In this document: positions 1 to 8,160 of the stretch, piece by piece | Layout of the letters: every line of letters begins with the position of its first letter | Position numbering within the stretch: position 1 is the stretch's first letter | From: Isotricha intestinalis | Lineage: Eukaryota > Ciliophora > Litostomatea > Vestibuliferida > Isotrichidae | Assembly: GCA_023807065.1 (NCBI GenBank) | Contig: JAJJLU010000057.1 | Coordinates: forward strand, 1 to 22,583 | DNA: 22,583 nucleotides | Direction: 5' to 3' | Program-made: the position numbers and the translations under genes | Notes under the pieces: generated by a model | Seen by the model: only the letters and a program-made list of their open reading frames with translations | Told to the model about the DNA's origin: nothing | The model's database searches: none

Positions 1-40
1 CCCAATCCCCAATCCCCAATCCCCAATCCCCATCCCCAAT
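1..40. repeat. Left telomere, CCCCAAT repeats
   Basis: Tandem 7-base units CCCCAAT run from the first base, starting with a partial unit. One 6-base variant (CCCCAT) lies at 28-33, and a last full unit at 34-40 precedes unique AT-rich DNA. The G-rich strand (ATTGGGG) has its 3' end facing outward, as telomerase products do. The same unit in opposite orientation closes the window, so both ends are true chromosome ends. Confidence 0.95.
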
Positions 41-166
41 TATTATTGTTATATTTTTTTTTTGATTTACTGAAAAATAATTAATTTATTAATTATATTT
101 CAATTGCTTTATCTATATATTTTTTTAATTCTGCTTTTCTGTTTTTTTCTATTTTTTATAAATTAT

Positions 167-618
167 CTAATTTAATTTATTTCCAAACATACAAGAGACA
201 TAAGGAGTTAAATCTAATTTATTAAGATTACTGTTATAAGGATAAGAATTTTAAATATTTTTATATAAGTGTTATTATTAATTCCTTTTAAAAAAACAAT
301 TATGATGAATTTCAGGAGGTTTATATTCATCATCATCTTCATTATCTTTCTTATTTTCTTTTAATTTTTTTAAAATAGGGATTCTAATAGAAGTATCATT
401 AATTTGAGTGGGAAAAAATTCTTTATAATCATCTTCTTAATTCAAAAAATATTTTATTTCTCTTTTTGGTTTTTGATTTGATTCATTAAATATATATAAT
501 GTATTTCAGGGATTTGCTTATCAAGAAATTAATACAAGTATATTCCTTTATTTGGCTTTTATGGAATTATTAAAAAAATTATGAGTACAATAAAGTACAA
601 ACTATTGATTATAATAAT
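167..618 (-). pseudogene. Subtelomeric coding relic with in-frame TAA/TGA
   Basis: Read on the minus strand, one frame from about 618 down to 170 has coding-like codon use and composition (for example stretches reading FFPTQINDTSIRIPILKK, NEDDDEYKPPEIHHN and NLNKLDLTPYVSCMFGN). It is broken by TAA at 548-550, 518-520, 437-439, 278-280, 275-277, 272-274 and 251-253, TGA at 521-523 and 506-508, and TAG at 602-604 and 167-169. I find no frameshift over about 140 codons. No family is recognised. A pseudogene decayed by C-to-T changes is the simplest reading; a gene with stops read as Gln/Trp is the alternative. The frame runs toward the telomere. Confidence 0.4.
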
Positions 619-1003
619 AAAGGAAAAGAAGGAAAGGAAAAAAGAAGAAAGAAGAAAAAATAATAAAGTAATAGATATTCAATAAAAACTGATTTTTAAA
701 TTTAAAAATAAATTAATTAATTAAATAAAAATGGCTAAAATATATTCTAAATAATTAAAATTTAATAAAATATATTATTAATTCTATCAAAAATTGAGTA
801 AAAATTTATTCAAAATTATTTCACAATTGAATATAAAAAAATTAAAAAATTTCCAAAAAGCATAAATAAAATTTTTTGGAAAATACAAAAACATTTGAAA
901 ATTTATACTATTATCAAAAAAAATAAATAAACTAAATACCCGTTTTCAAAAAATAAAAAATCACAAAAAACCAAAAAAAATAACAAAATAAAAAAAGAAA
1001 AAA
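619..1003. other. A-rich leader region upstream of the calpain-like gene
   Basis: About 385 bases of very AT-rich DNA, with a purine-rich tract near 620-660 and long A runs just before the ATG at 1004. I see no ORF, RNA gene or clear motif. It presumably holds the promoter and 5' leader of the downstream gene. Confidence 0.4.
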
Positions 1004-2884
1004 ATGGGTTGCTGTCAAGAAAAATCAGTACCAATAGACAATCAATTAAGTACCTCAAACAAATTTATAGATTTATCCTTCAATCCAAATGCTTCAATAG
1101 CAAACTGTACTGTATACTATAAAAACCAATCTCCAGGTTCAGATGACTCTCCCTTTATAGATGACTTATTTCCACATACACCTGAAACAGTTTTTGGTAA
1201 ATTAAATGGAACATTCACAGACCCAAACAAAAAAAGACGTGATTTAAATTTAAATAAAATAAATTTCACAGAAGATGAAATTGAATGGAAAAGAGCACGT
1301 GAAATATGGGGAAATGATATAAGTATATTTAAAAAATACATTCAATTAGATGATATTAAATTAGGTTCTTTACCAGATGCTTATATAATAGCAGTATTAT
1401 CATCAATGGCAGAATTTCCATTATTAATTCTTCAATTGTTTAAAACGATAGAACTACCAAAAGAAGAAAAAGCAATAGAAATAGGAATGAGAATAGATGG
1501 TATATGGAAAATAGTATGTGTGGATGATTACTTCCCCGTATATAAAGGAACTGGAAAACCTGTTTTTTCAGATGCTCCAAATGGTGCAATTTGGGGTGTT
1601 TTATTAGAGAAAGCTTGGGCTAAAGTTAATGGTGGTTATGCTAATATTATTAATGGTTATCCTAAAGATATTTTCGATGTTTATACTCCTTTCACTGCTA
1701 TACAATTATTTACTAATAATGAAAATCCAAATGATTTATGGAAAAATATTAGAGATGCTGATTCTTATAATTGTATTATGACTTGTACTATTTTAGATGG
1801 TACTCCTAATATTGAGAATGTTGGTTTAATTGCTAATCATACTTTCTCTCTTGTTTCTGCTTTTGAAGGAACTGTTGAAGGGAAAGTTGAAAAACTAATG
1901 AAATTAAGAAATCCTTTCGGTGAAGGAGAATGGAATGGTGATTGGAGTGATGATTCACCTAAATGGACTGAAGAAGCTAAAACTGCTTTTCCTACTTATG
2001 ATGGTATGAAAAGAGATGATGGTATTTTTTGGATTGATTTTGATAATTATATTAAATATTTTCCCATTACTACTATTTGTGTTCCTTTAAAACCAATTAT
2101 ATCTCATTATTTCAAAGTTTCTAAAGACAATGCTACATTTTTTAATGTGATGAAAATTAAAGTAGAAGAAAATGGTATTTTAACATTTACAATAAATAAA
2201 AAAAATCCAAGAATTCATAGGACAATAGATATAGAACCAACAGAAAATCTTCTTTTGGTTAAATTAGAAAGAAATAGATTAATATATATGGATAGTGCAT
2301 TTAATGAGCAAATGTCAACAAATGTTCAAACAGGAGAATATATATGTATATATCATGTTGATTATGAAGGAATGAATGTTAATCCACGAAAATATGTTGT
2401 TACTATTTCAGGTTGTGTTCCTTATAAAATTTCCCACTGTAATCCTGATAAAGATTTATCATTAATAAAAAGCATTTTATATCAAAATATTGAAAATATA
2501 AGTAAATATAGAGATAGATTAAATAATCCTATTGTTTTATTTACTGGAAATCATTTTGAAAGTACTTCAATTTCTTTTATATATATTAAAAATCAAACAG
2601 GTGAAGATATTCATTTTAAATTAAAAGTTGATTTAAAAAATATTAGATCAATTGAAGGAAATCCACCTTCAAGTCTTTTTTTAAAGAAAAATGAGAAATT
2701 TATTCTTCTTGGAATGAGAGAAGATCATTTTAAGGTTTCAGAATGTGCTGCAAGTGGTACAACTACTGAAACTGCTAATCAAGGAGAAGTTTCTCCTAAT
2801 TTTAATCAAAATCTTGTTGATAATTATTTGAGTGATGCACAATATGATGATTTAGAAATATGTTTTTTTTTTAAACAAGATTAA
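1004..2884 (+). CDS. Calpain-like protein, probable pseudoprotease (catalytic Cys replaced by Ala)
   Basis: 626 residues. A calpain papain-like core spans roughly residues 85-355. The active-site block reads LGSLPDAYIIAVLSSMAEFP at 120-139, where calpains have LGDCW/Y; the nucleophile Cys is Ala126 and the preceding Gly is Pro124. The other two catalytic positions are kept: His279 in NHTFSLVSA and Asn303 in LRNPFGEGEWNGDWSD. Further family hallmarks are VDDYFP at 173-178 and LLEKAWAKVNGGY at 200-212. After the core comes about 270 residues of beta-rich, domain III-like sequence. The N-terminus MGCC offers Gly2 for myristoylation and Cys3/Cys4 for palmitoylation, suggesting membrane attachment, although Glu at position 6 is not ideal. 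The GCT codon at 1379-1381 is two changes from a Cys codon, so this is not a single-base error. It is probably a regulatory or scaffolding protein rather than a protease. It ends in TAA. Confidence 0.88.
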   Translation: MGCCQEKSVPIDNQLSTSNKFIDLSFNPNASIANCTVYYKNQSPGSDDSPFIDDLFPHTPETVFGKLNGTFTDPNKKRRDLNLNKINFTEDEIEWKRAREIWGNDISIFKKYIQLDDIKLGSLPDAYIIAVLSSMAEFPLLILQLFKTIELPKEEKAIEIGMRIDGIWKIVCVDDYFPVYKGTGKPVFSDAPNGAIWGVLLEKAWAKVNGGYANIINGYPKDIFDVYTPFTAIQLFTNNENPNDLWKNIRDADSYNCIMTCTILDGTPNIENVGLIANHTFSLVSAFEGTVEGKVEKLMKLRNPFGEGEWNGDWSDDSPKWTEEAKTAFPTYDGMKRDDGIFWIDFDNYIKYFPITTICVPLKPIISHYFKVSKDNATFFNVMKIKVEENGILTFTINKKNPRIHRTIDIEPTENLLLVKLERNRLIYMDSAFNEQMSTNVQTGEYICIYHVDYEGMNVNPRKYVVTISGCVPYKISHCNPDKDLSLIKSILYQNIENISKYRDRLNNPIVLFTGNHFESTSISFIYIKNQTGEDIHFKLKVDLKNIRSIEGNPPSSLFLKKNEKFILLGMREDHFKVSECAASGTTTETANQGEVSPNFNQNLVDNYLSDAQYDDLEICFFFKQD

Positions 2885-3004
2885 TTATATTTATTCTTCT
2901 TTATTTTTTATTTCATATTTTTATTTATAATATTTTATTTTTATTTTTTTATTTTTTTGTGTTTTTAATACGTTTATTTTTTATTTGTATATTTGAAAAA
3001 TAAT

Positions 3005-3652
3005 ATGGAAACTGAAAATGAAAATGGAAATGAAGAGCCTATTACAAATAAAAATTTGTTTATTATTGGTGCTATTTGTTGTGTAGTAAATTCAATTATT
3101 ATCACAACAATTTTTAAATTAATTTGTCCTTCTTTCACTTTAAAAAATAGCTTTGATTTACCATATATATTTAAATTCTTAGTTATCAATATTGATACAA
3201 TATCATTCACTAATTTAATACTCTTTTTATATATTTTAAAAAATAAAAATATTCAAAAACCTGAATTTTTAGTTTATGGATATGCAATTGATTTAATTCC
3301 ATTTTTAATTTTATGTATCATGTTAATAATAGATAAGATATTTGCAATTGATCTTTTATTTATAATTTCAATATTTTACTTATTAATATTTGCATATTCA
3401 ATTCCATTTTGGATCATATTCAAAAATGCTATTCAAAACTTCAAAAATATGTCAATTGGATTATTAGTATTAGGATTAGTTATTCATAATATTTCTATGA
3501 TAATAATGATACAAAATTTTTTATCAGTAATATTCTATCTCAATTGTGTATATTTTGCCATTCACATTGGAATTATTATTTATTTACAAAAAAAAGTTTC
3601 AGATCCAGTAAACAATCCAACAGTTCAACCATACAACATAATCAATTCCTAA
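3005..3652 (+). CDS. Six-helix integral membrane protein, unknown function
   Basis: 215 residues from the ATG at 3005. The open frame extends four codons upstream, but only to a TTG, so the ATG is chosen. A short acidic/Asn-rich N-terminus (METENENGNEEP) is followed by about six hydrophobic segments near residues 18-38, 55-78, 89-110, 114-140, 151-172 and 174-194, and a short polar tail. No signature motif is visible, so no transport or enzyme role can be assigned. It lies 120 bases after the calpain-like gene and 137 bases before the kinesin, on the same strand. It ends in TAA. Confidence 0.75.
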   Translation: METENENGNEEPITNKNLFIIGAICCVVNSIIITTIFKLICPSFTLKNSFDLPYIFKFLVINIDTISFTNLILFLYILKNKNIQKPEFLVYGYAIDLIPFLILCIMLIIDKIFAIDLLFIISIFYLLIFAYSIPFWIIFKNAIQNFKNMSIGLLVLGLVIHNISMIIMIQNFLSVIFYLNCVYFAIHIGIIIYLQKKVSDPVNNPTVQPYNIINS

Positions 3653-3789
3653 AATGGAAAAAAAAAAATAAATATTTATAAGATTAGTTATAATTAAAAA
3701 ATCATAAAAAAAAAATACCTTAACCTTAAATTAAATAAAAGAATAAAAAAAAAAAAATCTAAAAACCCTTAAAAAACCATTTAAAAAAA

Positions 3790-6700
3790 ATGTCAAAAAG
3801 TCAAAGCATCCGTGTAATATGTCGTATACGTCCAGAAAATGAAAGAGAGAAAGCATCAGGAATGAAAGGATGTATAGATGTATTATCCGAAAACTCATTA
3901 AAAATATATCCATTAGATCAACCAGCAAAAAGTGGTCAAGTGACAAAAGAAGAGCCACATGAGTTTACCTTTGATAGAGTATTTCCAAATACTACTCGTC
4001 AAATTGAAGTATTTGAATTTGCAGCTAAACCATTAATTGATGGAGTTTTTGATGGAATTAATTGTACTTTATTTTGCTATGGACAAACTTCAAGTGGTAA
4101 AACTTTCACAATGGAAGGTATTCATGGAAATGAAGATTTACAAGGGATTATTCCCAGAGCTATGAGATATATTTTCCAAAAAATAACTGAAGTAGAAAAT
4201 GCTGAATGTAGTGTTAAGTGTTCTTATTATCAAATTTATAATGAAAAAATTCAAGATTTGTTAGATCCTAAAAAAAGTGATTTAATTGTTAGAGAAGATA
4301 AAAGAAAAGGAATTTGGGTTGAAGATCTTACTGAAAAATACGTAGCTTCTGTTAAAGATATGCAAGATGCTTTTGCCTTAGGAGCTAGTAATCGTACTGT
4401 CTCTGCTACTCAAATGAATGCTGGATCATCAAGATCTCATTCTTTATTTGTTGTTACTATCTTTCAAAAAAATACTGTTACTGAATCTACAAAAAGTGCT
4501 AAAGTCTTTTTCGTTGATTTAGCAGGAAGTGAAAAAATGAGTAAAACTGGAATTACAGGAGGAATGGGATTAAAGGAAGCACAAAATATTAATAAGAGTT
4601 TAATGGTTCTTGGAATGGTTATTAATGCTTTGACTGAAGGAGCTCAACATATTCCTTATAGAGATAGTAAATTAACTAGAGTTCTTCAAGAAAGTATTGG
4701 AGGAAACAGTCAAACTACACTTATTGTAACTTGTACTAGTAATGGATTAAATCAAAGTGAAAGTTTAAGTACTTTAAGATTTGGACAAAGAGCTAAGTTA
4801 ATTAAGAATAAAGTTGTAGCAAATACTGTGAAAAGTGTTAAAGAATTAATGATTATTATTAAACAATTGGAAGAAAAAATTAAGAAGTTAGAAGCTGCTA
4901 AAGGGAAAATCACTGATGAAGATGATAATAATAATAATGAGAATACTAATAATGATAATAATAATAATAATAATTGTAATAATAATAATGATGGAAAAGA
5001 AGATGTTAAGGTTAAGACAATTGAGAAAATTGTTCAAGTTACTAAATGTGAAAATTGTGAAAAATACATTAATGAATTAATGAATAAAAGAGTTGAAATT
5101 TTGACTTTAACTGAACAAGTAGATGATTTAGAGAAAGATAAAGATGATTTAGAAGTTGAAATAAAAGATAAAGTTCAAGAAATTTATGATTTAAATGAAA
5201 AAGGAAATGAAAATGAAGAAGAGAAGAAAAAAATAATTGAAAAACATGAAGAATTAGTTAAAAATGTTCAAAATACAATGGAAAAAATAAATGAATTTAC
5301 AGATGAGAAAAAAAGAGTAATTGATAAATTAAAAAGTAGTAAGGAAACAGAAGAAATAAATAATGCAATAGATGAATTAGTTAAATTATTTAAAAATGAT
5401 GAAGATAATTGTAAAGAAATTTTAAATATAATTGAAAAAGATGAAAAAGAAAAAGAAATAAAAAATAATAATAATAATATTATAGATTCAATTAATGAAG
5501 ATAATAATTCAAATATGATTGTTTATATAAATAAAGATTCAACACAAGAAGAAATTAAAATTGAAAAAAAAATTTTTGTTGATAAAGAAATAATGACTGA
5601 AGAATTTATTAATGAAAAAGAAAAAATTGAAATTGATGATAAAGTCAAAGAATTAAAAGAAGATAAAGAAATAATTAAACAATTAAATATTGAAAATGAT
5701 CAATTAAAAAGTACAAAAGAAATATTAATTAATGAAAAAAATAATATTGAAAAAGTTTTAAGTCAATTAAATGATAAAGTTAAAGAAATGAATAAAATTA
5801 TTTTTGAAAAAGATGAAAGAATGAAAGAATTAAATTCTAAAAATATTTCTTTAACAAAAAAATTTGAAGATTATAAAAAAACTGTTTTAGAAACAATTTC
5901 TCAAAATGAAAATAATGCTAAAGAATTAATTAATAATATTAAAGTTTTAGAAAGTGAAAATCAAAATCTTAAAAAAGAAATTGATAAAAGGAAAAATATT
6001 ATTTTTTCAATTGATAATCTTGAAAATATTATTTTAAAAGGTAAAGAAAAAATTGAATTGAATTTTGATAATCAAGAACATTTATCAATAAAAAGTTTAG
6101 ATAAACCTATTTTAATATTAAATAATCTTGAAAATATTGAAATAAAAGGAAAAGAAAAGCCTAATTTATCATTCATTATTCAAGAACAATTATCAATTAA
6201 AGAAAAAGATAAACCTAAATTAATAAATCAAAATGTAGAACAATTAATAATTAAAGGTAAAGATAAACCTAAATTAGTAGATCAAAATATAGAGCAATTA
6301 GTAATTAAAGGTAAAGATAAACCTAAATTAATAAATCAAAGTATTGAAAAAATATTAATTAAAGGAAAAGAGAAACCTAAATTAATAAATCAAAATATAG
6401 AACAACTAGTAATTAAAGGAAAAGAGAAAGCAAAATTAATAAATCAAAACATTGAAAAATTTTTAATTAAAGGAAAAGATAAACCTAAACTAATTAATCA
6501 AAATATAGAACAATTAATAATTAAAGGAAAAGAGAAACCTAAACTAATTAATCAAAACATTGAAAAAATATTAATTAAAGGTAAAGATAAACCTAAATTA
6601 ATAAATCAAAATATTGAAAAAATATTAATTAAAGGTAAAGATAAACCTAAATTAATAAATCAAAATATAGAACAACTAGTAATTAAAGGAAAAGATAAAC

Positions 6701-7869
6701 CTAAATTAATAAACCAAAATGTAGAACGATTAATAATTAAAGGTAAAGATAAACCTAAATTAATAAATCAAAACATTGAAAAAATATTAATTAAAAGTAA
6801 AAAGAAACCTAAATTAATAAATCAAAGTATTGAAAAAATATTAATTAAAGGAAAAGAGAAACCTAAATTAATTAATAAAAATATAGAACAATTAATAATT
6901 AAAGGCAAAGATAAACCTAAATTAATAAATCAAAATATTGAAAAAATATTAATTAAAGGTAAAGAAAAACCTAAATTATCATCTCTTCTTTTGGAAAAAA
7001 TATCAATAACAGGAAAAGAAAAACCAGAAATTCATTTATCTTCTCAAATTCAAGAAGATTTGACAATAAAAGGAAAAGAAAAAGAGAAAATAAATTTATT
7101 ATCATCAAAATTAGAAAATATATCAATAAAAGGAAAAGAAAAAGAAGAAAACTCAAAAAAAGAAGAAAAATTAAATATAAATATAAACCAATTACAAATA
7201 TCTCAGAATTTTAATATATCATCAGCACTTAAAAATGAAATTTTAAAATATGAAAAATCAACACAAATTTCAAAAGAAAAATTAGAAAAAATAAATAACA
7301 ACAAAAAGATAAAATTTAGCAATTTAATCTTTTCAGTTCAAAAGAGTTTTTATTTAAAAGGAAGAGAAATGAATAATGAAGATTTAATAAGTCAAATAAG
7401 TAGAAATGAAGATTTATTAAGTATAATAAGTAAGAATGAAGATTTAATGAGTAAAATAAGTTTAAGAAATGAAGATTTTAAATTTGAAACTTTATTAGTT
7501 GAAAAAGATTTAAAAGTAAAAGTAGAATATAGAGAAATAGATAGAAATACATTAGAAGTATTTTTTAAAACTAATAAAGATGAAAACTTAATTTTACATT
7601 GGGGAGTTTCAAAAAATAAAAATTGGTATCATCCTAAGAATGGTTTTATTCCTCCTAACTCAAGAAAATTTGATCAATATTCTATTGATACTCAATTTAT
7701 TATTAATAATAAAAACACAAATGAAAAAATCATACATTTAAATGTTAAAAAAGGGCAAGGTCATTCAAGAATTGATGGATTAAGTTTTGTGTTTTATAAT
7801 CCTTATATTAATAAATGGTATAACAATTATAATCAAGATTATCTTATTAAATTCAGACATGTTCATTAA
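3790..7869 (+). CDS. Kinesin-1-type motor with 18-residue repeats and C-terminal CBM45-like glucan-binding module
   Basis: 1359 residues. The N-terminal motor domain (about 5-345) has the P-loop GQTSSGKT at 98-105, switch I NAGSSRSH at 210-217, switch II DLAGSE at 243-248, the block YRDSKLTRVLQ at 290-300 and the closing FGQRAKLIKN at 331-340, closest in pattern to conventional (kinesin-1) heavy chains. An Asn-rich linker (379-401) leads to coiled coil (about 405-735). Then come 21 copies of an 18-20-residue unit (about 745-1120), a short 10-residue NED repeat (1196-1230), and a C-terminal beta-domain (about 1236-1356). That domain carries LILHWGV at 1267-1273, Trp1279 and NKWY at 1341-1344, the pattern of the CBM45 starch-binding modules of alpha-glucan water dikinases. 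An ATP-driven microtubule motor is certain; glucan cargo binding is inference. The frame is continuous, without a sign of intron or frameshift, and ends in TAA. Confidence 0.95.
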   Translation: MSKSQSIRVICRIRPENEREKASGMKGCIDVLSENSLKIYPLDQPAKSGQVTKEEPHEFTFDRVFPNTTRQIEVFEFAAKPLIDGVFDGINCTLFCYGQTSSGKTFTMEGIHGNEDLQGIIPRAMRYIFQKITEVENAECSVKCSYYQIYNEKIQDLLDPKKSDLIVREDKRKGIWVEDLTEKYVASVKDMQDAFALGASNRTVSATQMNAGSSRSHSLFVVTIFQKNTVTESTKSAKVFFVDLAGSEKMSKTGITGGMGLKEAQNINKSLMVLGMVINALTEGAQHIPYRDSKLTRVLQESIGGNSQTTLIVTCTSNGLNQSESLSTLRFGQRAKLIKNKVVANTVKSVKELMIIIKQLEEKIKKLEAAKGKITDEDDNNNNENTNNDNNNNNNCNNNNDGKEDVKVKTIEKIVQVTKCENCEKYINELMNKRVEILTLTEQVDDLEKDKDDLEVEIKDKVQEIYDLNEKGNENEEEKKKIIEKHEELVKNVQNTMEKINEFTDEKKRVIDKLKSSKETEEINNAIDELVKLFKNDEDNCKEILNIIEKDEKEKEIKNNNNNIIDSINEDNNSNMIVYINKDSTQEEIKIEKKIFVDKEIMTEEFINEKEKIEIDDKVKELKEDKEIIKQLNIENDQLKSTKEILINEKNNIEKVLSQLNDKVKEMNKIIFEKDERMKELNSKNISLTKKFEDYKKTVLETISQNENNAKELINNIKVLESENQNLKKEIDKRKNIIFSIDNLENIILKGKEKIELNFDNQEHLSIKSLDKPILILNNLENIEIKGKEKPNLSFIIQEQLSIKEKDKPKLINQNVEQLIIKGKDKPKLVDQNIEQLVIKGKDKPKLINQSIEKILIKGKEKPKLINQNIEQLVIKGKEKAKLINQNIEKFLIKGKDKPKLINQNIEQLIIKGKEKPKLINQNIEKILIKGKDKPKLINQNIEKILIKGKDKPKLINQNIEQLVIKGKDKPKLINQNVERLIIKGKDKPKLINQNIEKILIKSKKKPKLINQSIEKILIKGKEKPKLINKNIEQLIIKGKDKPKLINQNIEKILIKGKEKPKLSSLLLEKISITGKEKPEIHLSSQIQEDLTIKGKEKEKINLLSSKLENISIKGKEKEENSKKEEKLNININQLQISQNFNISSALKNEILKYEKSTQISKEKLEKINNNKKIKFSNLIFSVQKSFYLKGREMNNEDLISQISRNEDLLSIISKNEDLMSKISLRNEDFKFETLLVEKDLKVKVEYREIDRNTLEVFFKTNKDENLILHWGVSKNKNWYHPKNGFIPPNSRKFDQYSIDTQFIINNKNTNEKIIHLNVKKGQGHSRIDGLSFVFYNPYINKWYNNYNQDYLIKFRHVH
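4924..4992 (+). repeat. AAT-type microsatellite encoding Asn-rich linker in kinesin
   Basis: Nearly pure AAT/GAT triplets encode an Asn-rich stretch at kinesin residues 379-401, between the motor/neck and the coiled coil. It is likely a slippage-prone, disordered spacer. Similar AAT runs encode Asn in the large membrane protein near 10616-10632. Confidence 0.85.
6037..7146 (+). repeat. 54-base coding minisatellite, 18-residue repeats in kinesin
   Basis: The unit is KGKDKPKLINQNIEQLII with small changes. Its lysine-glycine core recurs at residues 750, 768, 786, 804 and every 18 residues to 1074, which is 19 in-register copies; two more at 1094 and 1114 are spaced by 20. The central copies (about 6190-6966) are nearly identical in DNA, alternating between IEQL(I/V)IKGK and IEKILIKGK versions, while the edges are diverged. 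That implies recent expansion by unequal exchange. Alternating hydrophobic and polar residues suggest paired beta strands per repeat. Confidence 0.95.
7495..7857 (+). other. CBM45-like domain at kinesin C-terminus
   Basis: Residues about 1236-1356 of the kinesin. Seen: the ordered landmarks VKVEYRE, LILHWGV, an isolated Trp, a Pro-rich turn (FIPPNS), IDTQF, a beta strand before IDGLSFVFYN, then NKWYNN and a final YLIKF. Family knowledge: this order and the paired aromatics match N-terminal starch-binding modules of alpha-glucan water dikinase (CBM45) and related SBD-type beta-sandwiches. No catalytic part accompanies it. Identification rests on pattern memory, not on a search. Confidence 0.7.
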
Positions 7870-8160
7870 TTAATTATAAATAGTTTGTTATTTTTTTGAT
7901 ATTTATTATTCATATTATTTTATTATTATTGATAAAAAACTAATTAATTTGTTTTATATAATAAATATATCATAATAATTAATTTTAATATTTATTCAAT
8001 TCAATTTAAATAAAATTAAAATATCTCATGATAAAAAATTAATAAATATTTGTATTCACTTAAACTAATTTTTATGTTTGTTTTATTTTATTTATAATAA
8101 TAAAAATTTTAAAGTTTTTTTTTAAAATATTTTATTAAAAAATTAAATTAATTTAAGGAA

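Noticed and set aside
201..236. Possible 18-base GT-AG micro-intron in the left relic
   Set aside because: A GT...AG segment exists near 213-230 on the minus strand, but removing it does not eliminate the other stops, so there is no support for splicing.
2993..3004. Upstream extension of the six-helix membrane protein
   Set aside because: The extension begins at a TTG; the first ATG is at 3005, so the shorter form was annotated.
6037..7146. CRISPR-like array
   Set aside because: The 54-base units have no spacers, are in frame within a kinesin gene and encode an 18-residue protein repeat.
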